A model generated the notes under the pieces. The model worked only from the letters and a program-made list of their open reading frames with translations. It searched no databases and was not told the origin of the DNA. A program made the position numbers and the translations under genes. From an uncultured Lachnospiraceae bacterium (GTDB lineage Bacteria > Bacillota > Clostridia > Lachnospirales > Lachnospiraceae): DNA of 64,000 bases. How positions within the stretch are numbered: the stretch's first letter is position 1; each line of letters opens with the position of its first letter. Below are positions 15,575 through 24,403 of the stretch, piece by piece. Location: contig CAJUHY010000005.1 in NCBI GenBank assembly GCA_910585895.1, positions 39,957-103,956 of the forward strand, written 5' to 3'.

Positions 15575-18319
15575 TTATTTTACTTTGGCTGATTTCACTT
15601 TAGAGAATCCAGACACCATATCTTCGCCAAGACCGTTGTTGTAAACTGCCTTGAGTTTATAATAATATGTTTTCTTGGATTTCAGCTTCTTGTCCTTAAA
15701 TGTTGTCTTTGTCGTAGCGCCTACCAGCGTAAACCCTTTCTTTTTGGAGGTTGAACGATAAACAAGGTATTTCTTTGCTCCAGCCGCTTTACTGAATGTA
15801 ACGGTTGCGCTCTTCTTACCTGCTTTCACTTTCTTAAGCGTGGGCGCTTTCTTCGCCACACCGGAGATTACTGCAGATGCTGACTTACTTGCGCCATAAC
15901 TCTGCGCTGTGTAAACGCTGCCCGTGGTGGTATCCTTCAATTCAGAATATGCAATTACATAATAATTATAAGTCACATCACTCTGAGGACCATATGTTTC
16001 TACATCATATTTATAAGCATTGCCCTTATCATCATATATCGGACGATGATAGCTATAAGCGAAATCCGTCACTGATGTACCGGGAATCTTATCTGTGGAA
16101 ACATAAGAACCATATGGGCTATGGTATGCGAGCTTCTCAGCAGCTTCATAATCCTGCTGCAGCTTTGTTGTGGTATTGCTGCCTAATGTATAATAATAAT
16201 TATCTGTAAGGCTGGCAGCCTTAAACACACGAATATCTACTGTATCCTCATATCCATTATAAGAATAAGTCTTGGTATCTGCATCATATTCTACGGATGA
16301 ATCAGCCGTACGGTAAACCTTATAATAAGCTGCTCCGCTTACCGGCTTCCAGGAAACAGTGATACCATTCGCCGACGCTTTTGCCTTCACGCCAGTAACT
16401 GCGGCAATACGACCTCTCACATATACGGTAGCCGAACGAGAATACTTGTTGCCGCTGTATGCCCGAATTCTGTATTGTACTTCTCTTCCCAAAGGTGAAG
16501 CCGGCAAGGTATAGGAAGTTGCCTTAGCTCCCGCTTTCTTCAGAGACACCCACACGTCCTTTGCATCATCATACCTTTCAATCAGGTAACCCTTCGCCTG
16601 CGGAACCGGATACCAGGCTATACTAACCTTGCCATTCTTAGGATTCTGTGCCTGCTTATAAACAGTTACATATGAACTCATGCTAAATTTCGCACTTACC
16701 TCAGCGCCGGCAGAATCCTCTGTGAAGTATACTTTCTTACCCTTTACGAGCTTGTATGCTTTTACCCGGTAGCTGTAATAGCCTGCAGTCAATTTCTTAT
16801 CTGTAAAGGAAGCAGATTTCTTTTTCAGGCTCTTAACAAGTTCATATTTGCTGAAATCGTAATTCTCTCCTGATTTAAAAGTACTGCTCACGGAAGAACC
16901 AACACTGCGGTAAATATCATACCCGGCTGCGGAAGAAACTTTCTTCCATGTCAGTTTAATCGCAGACTTGCCGGAAGTACGAGCTTTCATGTTCATCGCT
17001 GCCGTACCTGTCTCCACAGTCTTATAACTATAATCTCCATACGCATATTTCTTAGTATCAGCATTATAAAAATATGCACGTACCCTGTATGTATACTTTG
17101 TACTCTTCGCCAGACCAGTATCCTTAAACCTGCTGTCTATCGTAGTCGTCAGGTTCTGATACTTGCCTTTGCCCTCTTTCCTGTCAATCTGAAAACCTGT
17201 GTAGCTTCCATTATTTGCTGACAAATTCAGAGTAATGCCTTTATCAAAAATTTCGGTTGTAATACTTGTCACTTCCGCTACCGGCGCTTTCACCTGTACT
17301 ACATTGGAGTAAGCTCCCTGCATACCATACCAATAAGCATACGCGCGCACATAATATGTGACGCCTGGCTTCATGTTGCCATAGGAGATTACATCATCAG
17401 AATCCGTATATACGTCTGCAATTTTCTCATCAAACGCTTTATTGGCAGAGTACTCGTAACGTACGGATACCCCTTCCTGAACTGCCGAACGAGAAAAGAC
17501 AAAACCAGAAGACGTCATCTCCTTAACGGCAAGTCCCTGTATTGCCGGTACCGTCGGAGCCGTCCATCTGACACTGACCGCCGTACCGTAAGTTTTAACC
17601 GAATTATCGTTTTCATCATAAGTGTAAGCATACGGCTTCAACGTAAATGTATATGTAACACCTGATGACAAATTATATTTACCAGTCTTACTATCATAAA
17701 AATTTTCACTGTCAATACTGCCTCCAGAATAATAATAGGACCTGCTATACACCTCAGAACCCGTATTGGATGCCGTCACTGACAATTCAACATCTTCATA
17801 ATTACTGCCTGTATAGTACAGATAAAAATATGTATAACCTGAATGCTGCTCTGCCTCGATACTCGGAGTCGTAATTGTGGGAACTGTCAGCTGCTCTCTT
17901 GCACCTAGCTGTTCTGCCTCTCCTGCGGCCATCATTTCCTTGGCCTCTGCAGACTTCTCCTGTACTTTCATCTCTGCCTGAAGTTCTTCTTGCTGACCTT
18001 CTGTTTCTACCTCCTGTTGCTCCCCTGCTTCTTCTGTCTGCACTGCTGTTATCTGCTGTGCTTCCTCTGACTGAGTTTCTTGCTCTTGTACCCCTGGCTG
18101 AATATTTTGTTCTTCCGCCTGGGTTTCCTGCTGTTCCTCAGCTTCCGGCTGAGTTGTTTCCTGCTGCGCTGCATCCTGTTCTTCTGTCATTTCCGCAGCT
18201 TCCGCCTGCATAATGCTTTCCTGTGGCTGTGCCGCCATAGTGGGCACAACATCAGAAAATACCAGCATGAAGCCAAGGGAACCAGCCAACATGCGCTTGA
18301 AAAACTCTGGTCTTTTCAT
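15575..18319 (-). CDS. Large secreted fibronectin type III repeat protein
   Basis: About 914 residues. Signal peptide (KRMLAGSLGFMLVFSDVVPTM), a Gln/Glu-rich low-complexity stretch (about 40-130), then tandem fibronectin III-like domains, recognisable from repeated patterns such as K-A-x-S-x-x-G-x-x-V-x-W-x-x-V-x-G-A-x-x-Y-x-V-Y-R and T-Y-Y-Y-K-L-K-A-V. The surface is Tyr- and Lys-rich. No LPxTG motif or membrane anchor is seen, so it may be released or bind the wall noncovalently. Role (adhesion or polymer binding) is inferred from architecture only. Start at the ATG after AAAGGAG, about 11 bases apart. Confidence 0.75.
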   Translation of the reverse strand: MKRPEFFKRMLAGSLGFMLVFSDVVPTMAAQPQESIMQAEAAEMTEEQDAAQQETTQPEAEEQQETQAEEQNIQPGVQEQETQSEEAQQITAVQTEEAGEQQEVETEGQQEELQAEMKVQEKSAEAKEMMAAGEAEQLGAREQLTVPTITTPSIEAEQHSGYTYFYLYYTGSNYEDVELSVTASNTGSEVYSRSYYYSGGSIDSENFYDSKTGKYNLSSGVTYTFTLKPYAYTYDENDNSVKTYGTAVSVRWTAPTVPAIQGLAVKEMTSSGFVFSRSAVQEGVSVRYEYSANKAFDEKIADVYTDSDDVISYGNMKPGVTYYVRAYAYWYGMQGAYSNVVQVKAPVAEVTSITTEIFDKGITLNLSANNGSYTGFQIDRKEGKGKYQNLTTTIDSRFKDTGLAKSTKYTYRVRAYFYNADTKKYAYGDYSYKTVETGTAAMNMKARTSGKSAIKLTWKKVSSAAGYDIYRSVGSSVSSTFKSGENYDFSKYELVKSLKKKSASFTDKKLTAGYYSYRVKAYKLVKGKKVYFTEDSAGAEVSAKFSMSSYVTVYKQAQNPKNGKVSIAWYPVPQAKGYLIERYDDAKDVWVSLKKAGAKATSYTLPASPLGREVQYRIRAYSGNKYSRSATVYVRGRIAAVTGVKAKASANGITVSWKPVSGAAYYKVYRTADSSVEYDADTKTYSYNGYEDTVDIRVFKAASLTDNYYYTLGSNTTTKLQQDYEAAEKLAYHSPYGSYVSTDKIPGTSVTDFAYSYHRPIYDDKGNAYKYDVETYGPQSDVTYNYYVIAYSELKDTTTGSVYTAQSYGASKSASAVISGVAKKAPTLKKVKAGKKSATVTFSKAAGAKKYLVYRSTSKKKGFTLVGATTKTTFKDKKLKSKKTYYYKLKAVYNNGLGEDMVSGFSKVKSAKVK

Positions 18320-18378
18320 AAATCTACACACTCCTTTGTTGTTAAATTTTAATAATAATTAAACACGATTACTTGAGA

Positions 18379-18407
18379 AGTATAGTACTTTCTCCAAACA
18401 TTGTCAA
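18379..18407 (-). promoter_or_regulatory. Promoter of the fibronectin-III surface protein
   Basis: TTGACA, 17 bases, TATACT, reading to the left, about 55 bases before the start codon: near-consensus and probably strong. Confidence 0.8.
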
Positions 18408-18431
18408 ATCTCTATCTCATTTTTCAAGGCG

Positions 18432-19712
18432 TTATGAGAAAATATATTCCTCCGCGCCAAATCGAATTTTGTCGCCTGACTTTAATTCCCGGGGTTGATG
18501 GTACTCTAAAGCTATTTCATTTAAGTAGGTCCCGTTCGTGGAATTAAGGTCTTCAATAAAATATTTATTCTCCTCACATGTAATTTTGGCATGAAGGCGG
18601 CTGACGCCCTCCGCCAGAATTACGCCAGATACCTGCTCGCTGTTTTTTCCCAGAAGAAACTCCTCGCCCTCAATCAGAATATCCTCACAGCAATGACGTC
18701 CTTGATAAACCAGCTTTCCCAAAGGCTTTTCCTGATGGATACCCAAAATCTCTGTGGGATGTGAAGGACTATCTAATTCTTCTGAAATCTTTACCTCCAC
18801 TCTATCTGCACCTTCGGGCGAATTGGCAAAGACTTCTGGTCTATTGCCTTTTTTACCGTACTTTTCAGCAATTGCTGATTTACTTCGCTGCACTTTTTTC
18901 TCTTTAGGTTTCACTCGCTTTAAAATATCTGCAGCTATCCTGTTTAATGCAGGTAAATATTTTTCAAATGCTTCCTTCATCTGCATTCTGCAGCTTTCCA
19001 GCTTCTTTGACCGCAGTGTTTGCCCACAGGTCCTTTTCGACAAACCTCTCCTATCATCTGTCTCTTTGTCAGGTATCTCTTTCTCTGCGTGTCTGCATTT
19101 GCCGGTCTCTCCCATACTCTCCCATACCTCATCCCCCGATTCTTTCGGCGGTTTTTTCTCTATTGAAAGCTGCCTCTTCTCCAATGCTGTATCCAGTATC
19201 TGCCCTATCTCTGCATTACACCCCGCACAAAGCTGATATACATGGTAACCTAACTCCACCGCTTGCTTATCCTGATGGTCAAGTTTACGTAAAAGCTGCT
19301 CCATGCACACCTCAAATGATTCCGGCAAATCCTTATCATAAAATGGAAGGTAGGTAAACTGCCAGCTGCCATCCTGCAAATTAACATAGATGAATTCCGG
19401 CTCCAGACAGAGACCTCCTTCCCGCAAAAGATACTCCGATAAAAAGCTGCATACGCTGTGAATCGAAAAAAGAAATCTCCGCAACGCCTCATAACCAATT
19501 TTTTTACCGGCAAAGCAATCCCCTATCTGCTGTTTTCCACTGATATCATACAAATACCGATATGTTCCTTCCGAAATGACAGTATGCAGCCGCAAAAGAC
19601 CGGGAATGCTGTGATTTTCCAACATCTGTAATTCATATGCTTCCAACGGCTGCCCCTGTTTTTCAAGACACATATAACTCTTGCTTAAATTTTTTCGGTA
19701 GGTTACTTCCAT
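18432..19712 (-). CDS. FHA-domain protein of the Tad locus (DUF6382-type head)
   Basis: About 426 residues. The N-terminal 170 residues resemble the DUF6382 heads found on FHA proteins of Clostridia (Y-R-K-N-L-S-K-S-Y-M at the start). A Lys/Glu-rich linker follows, then a C-terminal FHA domain (about 335-425) with L-L-G-K-N-S, S-R-L-H-A-K-I and N-S-T-N-G-T-Y-L-N, the phosphothreonine-binding signature. It is the last gene of the Tad operon and may link pilus assembly to Ser/Thr kinase signalling. No kinase is in the window. The ATG follows GGAGG by eight bases; an upstream reading has no support. Confidence 0.82.
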   Translation of the reverse strand: MEVTYRKNLSKSYMCLEKQGQPLEAYELQMLENHSIPGLLRLHTVISEGTYRYLYDISGKQQIGDCFAGKKIGYEALRRFLFSIHSVCSFLSEYLLREGGLCLEPEFIYVNLQDGSWQFTYLPFYDKDLPESFEVCMEQLLRKLDHQDKQAVELGYHVYQLCAGCNAEIGQILDTALEKRQLSIEKKPPKESGDEVWESMGETGKCRHAEKEIPDKETDDRRGLSKRTCGQTLRSKKLESCRMQMKEAFEKYLPALNRIAADILKRVKPKEKKVQRSKSAIAEKYGKKGNRPEVFANSPEGADRVEVKISEELDSPSHPTEILGIHQEKPLGKLVYQGRHCCEDILIEGEEFLLGKNSEQVSGVILAEGVSRLHAKITCEENKYFIEDLNSTNGTYLNEIALEYHQPRELKSGDKIRFGAEEYIFS

Positions 19713-19771
19713 AAATAATTCCTCCATTTTTGTGCCAGTACATCGAACATAAATCATGTTTATACCCATTT

Positions 19772-20014
19772 TTACAGCAATGTATCAACAATATCTCCCA
19801 GCAATTCCAGTTTGCGGAATTTTGCTGCCGGATGAAACCCCAGCCACATTTCCTGCTTCTGCACAAGTTCCAATGTTTCACTATAGAGTGCAATCCCTGC
19901 CTCAACCATCCAAAAAATACACAGCAGAACAAGAGGAATAATGACTGCCGCCTCTACTGTCAGGCTGCCCCTCGTTGTCTTAAACCTAATCGTTTCTTTT
20001 TCTCTTATACGCAT
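19772..20014 (-). CDS. TadE-like pseudopilin
   Basis: About 81 residues. A basic head (MRIREKETIRFKTT) leads to R-G-S-L-T-V-E-A-A-V-I-I-P-L-V-L-L, the TadE signature with a prepilin-like cleavage site and Glu five residues after it, then a short polar tail. It would be processed and act as a minor pilin. The chosen ATG is eight bases from GGAGG; an earlier ATG is too close. It starts two bases after the stop of the preceding prepilin peptidase gene, so translation is probably coupled. Confidence 0.85.
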   Translation of the reverse strand: MRIREKETIRFKTTRGSLTVEAAVIIPLVLLCIFWMVEAGIALYSETLELVQKQEMWLGFHPAAKFRKLELLGDIVDTLL

Positions 20015-20016
20015 AT

Positions 20017-20436
20017 TCATACACCTCCGCACAACATGACAAAATACGACAGCAGAAGGAACGGCACAAAGGCAATTTCGTCCTTTCTCTTTTTCTTCCT
20101 GAAAGCCAGAAGTCCCAGCGACCAAAGAGCGGAAAACAGCAGTCCTGTCATGAGCAGACGCAGATTTTCATATCCACCCAGATATACACCGGTCACCATC
20201 AGCAAAATGCCATCCCCCATCCCTATACTTCCCTGCGTGACCACGCTGATTAAGAGCATAAATATACCCAAAAGCATTCCACATAAGATACTATAAATGG
20301 AGCATACCGGAACAAGGAGATGCAGAATCACTCCGCCAATCCCAAACATAAGAATATAAATAATTGTCAACTGTCGATGTTTCACATCTTCCAAACTACA
20401 TAAACCCAAAAGCCCTAATACGATTATTTTGTTCAT
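20017..20436 (-). CDS. Second prepilin peptidase (A24 family, TadV/CpaA-type)
   Basis: About 139 residues, with five or six membrane helices. Both catalytic aspartates are present: Asp17 in S-L-E-D-V-K-H-R and Asp75 in the G-M-G-D-G motif. It lacks the N-terminal methylase domain, as TadV-type enzymes do. Its start overlaps the stop of the preceding gene (TAATG). A first prepilin peptidase heads the same operon, so this locus carries two, which is unusual and suggests separate substrates such as pilin and pseudopilins. Confidence 0.85.
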   Translation of the reverse strand: MNKIIVLGLLGLCSLEDVKHRQLTIIYILMFGIGGVILHLLVPVCSIYSILCGMLLGIFMLLISVVTQGSIGMGDGILLMVTGVYLGGYENLRLLMTGLLFSALWSLGLLAFRKKKRKDEIAFVPFLLLSYFVMLCGGV

Positions 20437-21272
20437 TATTTTCCTCCACACCGGGAACATGGTCCCTTTCCACCAGTCTGGGTTTTTTTTACCATATAAA
20501 TGGTTCGTTTCAACCCACTGCAGTCAATACGGTAATGATAACAGTCTCCCTTTGCAGTCACATAAACAATACTTCCCACCGCTCCATCCTTGGCACAATG
20601 CCCACATGGGGCATAAGAATCCCCGCCTTTATTGATTGCAGAAGTCTGCACCGGCTTAACAGACAGCTTTAAATGCGAGCATTCCCGGTTCTCATGGTAG
20701 ACGCTCTGTGTCGGCGTCACAAATACCCACGTTTCCCCATTACTGTTTATGCCACGATTTTCGCAGCCTGTCCAGCGGTGAATTCGACGCCCATCTGATA
20801 CTTTTATCGCACTTATGCCGAAAAAGCGCATGGGAAACTTTATCTGATACGTTACCAACGCATCTACATACGCTTCATCCACGTCTGTGCTTTTCCAGGA
20901 GAATCCGGCAATACCGCCTTTTATCAGAGACAGTGGACATCTCTGAACCGCCAGTTCTTTGTAAAATATTCCCTTGGTCAGCGTTTCCACCTGTTTGGGC
21001 GTCTTCCCCCTCAGCAGAGCTGTATCGGCTACCGCCAAATCCAGTGAATTGCCTACAATATACTGCGTCTGCATCAGCAGAAACAACGATAAAACAGTTA
21101 CCGCAGCAAACAAAAATATCGGCAGGACCAAGGCCGCTTCCACTGTCAAAGCTCCTTTGCGGAGGGCATGGAAAAGTGCCTCCCATGAGAGATTTACTCC
21201 ACTAAGTTTTCCTTTATTACAAATTTGCCTGAGAGAGATTTTATTCCTTTCCTTTCTTGTTTTATGAGGCAC
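20436..21272 (-). CDS. TadE-like pseudopilin with Cys/His metal-site tail
   Basis: About 278 residues, GTG start with AGGAGGG nine bases before. Residues about 40-70 carry K-G-A-L-T-V-E-A-A-L-V-L-P-I-F, a TadE-type signature and membrane helix. The exported region ends in a tandem Cys/His module: Y-H-E-N-R-E-C-S-H-L-K then A-P-C-G-H-C, and again Y-H-Y-R-I-D-C-S-G-L-K then G-P-C-S-R-C. The order Y-H-x4-C-S-x-L-K plus P-C-x2-C resembles Ada-type zinc-binding sites. A metal-stabilised tip or sensing module on a pilus is possible. Confidence 0.75.
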   Translation of the reverse strand: MPHKTRKERNKISLRQICNKGKLSGVNLSWEALFHALRKGALTVEAALVLPIFLFAAVTVLSLFLLMQTQYIVGNSLDLAVADTALLRGKTPKQVETLTKGIFYKELAVQRCPLSLIKGGIAGFSWKSTDVDEAYVDALVTYQIKFPMRFFGISAIKVSDGRRIHRWTGCENRGINSNGETWVFVTPTQSVYHENRECSHLKLSVKPVQTSAINKGGDSYAPCGHCAKDGAVGSIVYVTAKGDCYHYRIDCSGLKRTIYMVKKTQTGGKGPCSRCGGK

Positions 21273-21301
21273 TTTTTCATACCCTCCTTATCAATTCAGA
21301 T

Positions 21302-22810
21302 TTACTGCAAATACGTACATTCGCTTCCTTTGCGAAAATGGTAGGTTCCGTTTTTTACTCTGTGAACCGTAACAAACCCAAGAAACAAAGATTCTGCCGT
21401 ATAAAGCCCCTCTGCCTGCACACCATGAATCTGACAATCCATGCGAAATTCTGACTTTTTCAGTATCATATTGCGCTCCACAATATCCATTGCCCGATAT
21501 GCCAACGTATCCTCCGCTACCAGCAGCAGCAGAATCTGCAGATACTCCCGGTAATTAAGTCCCTCTTTGCTGCTTTCTGTTTTTTCCTCTTTATCTGCCA
21601 CTATTTTCTCTCCCAAAGACACATCGCTTTTCCAGTCTGAAATTGATTTCACCAGCGGGACATTTCCCCCGGACAGCAAACAGCGTACATCCAAAATACT
21701 TTCAATATAACTCCACGCCAGCAAAATACCAATTTGCACTGCCTGGATTAAAGGGGCAAGCCCGGTAAAACCAACTGCCGCCGTGGCGATTTCTAAAGCA
21801 AGCGCCTGTTTTTGCCCATCCTGCATGATGGTCATAAAATTTCCCGCTTCTCGAATCAAAAGCAGTTTTTTGACTGTTTTTTCCAGATTTTGATTATCAG
21901 AATCTTTACCCGCTATGCAATATTCCAGTTCATACTCCAGTGCGTGATTTTCACTTCCCTTTTTTCCCGCACCGCTTCCACAAGAAAAATACTCGTTAAG
22001 GTACTGCAGAAACCACAACTTATCCAAACCGCCGCCCTTGGGCAGCTGCCAGTTCCCCTGTGCTATCTTACGACTCCCCAGTGTGTCAGAGAGCGAAATA
22101 GTCTTTGCGGAAATCTCCGAAGGGTTTTCCACAACCAGGGCAAGTGTCATGGAATTTTTCAACACATCCACAGAGTCCACCGGGTTTTTCGGCAGGTTTT
22201 TGCTTTCTGATCCTGACAAAGGGGAGGATGTCTTCTTTTTTCCCTTTTCTTGTACAGCAGAAGCTGCTTCCTCCGTTTCCTTTTCTATCTCATCCGCTTT
22301 TGTCATCGCAGCCTTAGCAGAACTCCACTGTTGCTGGTGAGTTTCGCTTGCTCCGGCCAGTTCCTTGCCCTTTACGGCTGTTGCCCGGAATGCTTCTGCT
22401 GCCCCTGCTGCAAGCTGTGCCTTAATTGCTGCACACGCTTGTCTTTGAAAAGCGGCTCCGCCATCATCGGTTGCCAGAATATACCCTGTAAACTGCAGAT
22501 TCTTTAACGCCATCTGGTAAAAACCAGTTGCTTTCTGCGCCAGAGCAGCTTCCTCCATCCTATGTCCTTCCAGCAACGCTAAATCCAGTTCTCCGGAGTG
22601 ATTGCCACCATCAAGAAATAACAGTCCGTAATCCTGCCACAAATCCGTCTGGTACTCTGCAAATGCAGACTCCAGTTCCAGGAGAAGGCTGCGGGCGGCA
22701 ATCTCATCCAATGCCTGCACCCGCACAGCTTCCAGTAAAGAAAAAAACAACGAAAATACCAGCGTCAACATCAAGGCAAGATACAGTGTGATACTTCCTT
22801 TTTTCTTCAT
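21302..22810 (-). CDS. DUF5702 Tad-locus protein (TadG-like)
   Basis: About 502 residues. Short basic head K-K-K-G-S-I-T-L-Y-L-A-L-M-L-T-L-V-F-S, one membrane helix, then a large extracytoplasmic, Ala/Glu-rich region containing a second hydrophobic stretch near 350-370. Proteins of this family (DUF5702) stand in Tad loci of Clostridia in the place of TadG. They are probably pilus-tip or periplasm-side scaffold proteins, but the mechanism is unknown. The second in-frame ATG is chosen because GGAG lies six bases before it. Confidence 0.72.
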   Translation of the reverse strand: MKKKGSITLYLALMLTLVFSLFFSLLEAVRVQALDEIAARSLLLELESAFAEYQTDLWQDYGLLFLDGGNHSGELDLALLEGHRMEEAALAQKATGFYQMALKNLQFTGYILATDDGGAAFQRQACAAIKAQLAAGAAEAFRATAVKGKELAGASETHQQQWSSAKAAMTKADEIEKETEEAASAVQEKGKKKTSSPLSGSESKNLPKNPVDSVDVLKNSMTLALVVENPSEISAKTISLSDTLGSRKIAQGNWQLPKGGGLDKLWFLQYLNEYFSCGSGAGKKGSENHALEYELEYCIAGKDSDNQNLEKTVKKLLLIREAGNFMTIMQDGQKQALALEIATAAVGFTGLAPLIQAVQIGILLAWSYIESILDVRCLLSGGNVPLVKSISDWKSDVSLGEKIVADKEEKTESSKEGLNYREYLQILLLLVAEDTLAYRAMDIVERNMILKKSEFRMDCQIHGVQAEGLYTAESLFLGFVTVHRVKNGTYHFRKGSECTYLQ

Positions 22811-22826
22811 CTCTATCTCCACATTT

Positions 22827-22994
22827 TTATACTTTGCCTGCCTGTTTCGTTATTTTATCTAAGATTTTGTTTACCAGGCTTGTAATCTGCTCCTTAAATA
22901 ACAGCGCAAGGCTTATCAAAATTACAATAATTAAAATAACCTCCACGACTCCCATTCCGTCTTCTTCTATCAGAAAATTTTTAAATTCCTGCAT
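22827..22994 (-). CDS. flp: Flp-type pilin, 55 residues (class IVb major pilin candidate)
   Basis: A short gene easily missed by length filters. It starts MQEFKNFLIEEDGMGVVEVI and ends in K-Q-A-G-K-V, with GGAGAAATT before the ATG. The head D-G then M-G-V-V-E gives a prepilin cleavage after Gly13 with Glu at position +5, followed by a 20-residue membrane helix (V-I-L-I-I-V-I-L-I-S-L-A-L-L-F). This is the layout of Flp/Flp1-like pilins, the filament subunit of Tad pili. It sits between tadC and the DUF5702 gene, the expected place. Confidence 0.85.
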   Translation of the reverse strand: MQEFKNFLIEEDGMGVVEVILIIVILISLALLFKEQITSLVNKILDKITKQAGKV

Positions 22995-23048
22995 AATTTC
23001 TCCTTTCTGAGCGGCTATTTTCTGCCGCTTATATAAATTTAATCTGTT

Positions 23049-24326
23049 TTATATATTCAATGTCATTCCTGCTGGAATGACCAGAATTGCCAGCACAATT
23101 GCCAGCATTATTCCCATCGGCAACAATAACTTTGTGCCAGCCTCCTCACCCATCTGTCTGGCGTGTGCTTTGCGCTGTTCATATGCCTCCCATTCTTCCT
23201 GCTCCAGCAGCCTCTGCATTCCCTGCGCTCCTTTGCGCACATTCTGTACAATTAACGCTGACAACCTTCGATAAATGCTAAGCTGGCAGCGAATGCCAAA
23301 ATTCTCATACGCCTGCAGTTCCCCCACACCATCACGGATTTCATATAACGTATTCAACATTTCCTCATAGGCATACCGCTTTTCTATTTGCCCCTGTTCA
23401 CGCTTTTTCTGATAAGCAAGAGCAATTTTCTCCCAGGCAAGGGAAATGTTCATGCCGGCTCCTAACAACAGTGAAAACTTACCGACTATACCAGCATAAT
23501 CTATCATCATCTGTCTCTCCCTTGCTGCTTTTTTACGCCTGTTTTCTTCCTTTTCCCGAAGAAATATCCCCGCCGCTGCCACTGCCGCCAAAAAAACCAT
23601 CATCAAACTGCGGTTTACCAATCTCTGACGCCAGACAACCTCCTTGCCCTCTAACTTATCAGGCAATTTGACATAACTGCAATCTTCCGCCTCGTTCTGC
23701 GCAGACACCAGGGCTGTCAATTTCTCCGCAAACTTTTCCTGCGAAGATTTCTCCCTGGGCAATGCCTGTACCATAAACTGATAGAGACAAGTCTCACCCT
23801 GACAGACCAACTCCGCTGTAATTTTCACCAAAGTCGGCTTTTGCGGCTGCTGATGTAATGTTCCATCTGCATGAAAGATTTCATAGTCAGAAAACTGATA
23901 CGTTGCCTCCACTGCGCCTTCCTGCAGATATTCCGGCAGGTACAGGCTCTCTGTCACCTCATCCTTGGAGGGATTGCTGCCAGCAATCAATGTATCCAGC
24001 TCCCTCTCTGCCTTTTCCAGACATTTCATTTTCTGCGCCTTTGTCAGTTTTTTCTCTGCAATTTCCAGCCTGAGCGGATAATCTTCAAGCTCGCCTGGCA
24101 CATCTACGAAATACTCTTTTTCCAATGCTCCCTGTCCTGGTTGATTTCTGGCAATTTCGCTCCTGTTCTCTTCTTTTCCATCCAAATGAGCGGTCACAGC
24201 TGCCAACAGGAATCCTACGGCAAGAATGCATGAGACATGATACCATTTCTTCTCCTGCAAAGCTTTGCGCTTTCGATATAATGCAGCTGCCAGACAGACG
24301 ACTGCCCCTGTAAGATACCAGTACAT
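23049..24326 (-). CDS. tadC: TadC-like inner-membrane assembly protein (type II secretion F domain)
   Basis: About 425 residues. Two N-terminal hydrophobic stretches (about 1-50) and a non-conserved soluble region (about 55-240) are unusual; TadC proteins are normally near 300 residues. The C-terminal half carries the T2SF domain (residues about 280-400: D-Y-A-G-I-V-G-K-F-S-L-L-L-G-A-G-M) ending in a membrane helix G-I-M-L-A-I-V-L-A-I-L-V-I-P. It should form the assembly platform with TadB. The ATG follows GGAGG by six bases. A 11-bp hairpin lies between tadB and this gene. Confidence 0.8.
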   Translation of the reverse strand: MYWYLTGAVVCLAAALYRKRKALQEKKWYHVSCILAVGFLLAAVTAHLDGKEENRSEIARNQPGQGALEKEYFVDVPGELEDYPLRLEIAEKKLTKAQKMKCLEKAERELDTLIAGSNPSKDEVTESLYLPEYLQEGAVEATYQFSDYEIFHADGTLHQQPQKPTLVKITAELVCQGETCLYQFMVQALPREKSSQEKFAEKLTALVSAQNEAEDCSYVKLPDKLEGKEVVWRQRLVNRSLMMVFLAAVAAAGIFLREKEENRRKKAARERQMMIDYAGIVGKFSLLLGAGMNISLAWEKIALAYQKKREQGQIEKRYAYEEMLNTLYEIRDGVGELQAYENFGIRCQLSIYRRLSALIVQNVRKGAQGMQRLLEQEEWEAYEQRKAHARQMGEEAGTKLLLPMGIMLAIVLAILVIPAGMTLNI

Positions 24327-24360
24327 AAGTTTCCTCCTCTCTTTCGCTCGGCGCCAGCTC

Positions 24361-24403
24361 GGCAGAAGGCATTCCTATAAATGCTTCGCATTTGCCTTCT
24401 GCC
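24361..24403 (-). promoter_or_regulatory. Intercistronic hairpin between tadB and tadC
   Basis: An 11-bp perfect outer stem (GGCAGAAGGCA / TGCCTTCTGCC) holds a second inner stem (AAATGC GAA GCATTT). It abuts the tadB stop codon. It may stabilise or separate mRNA segments; no T tract follows. Confidence 0.75.
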
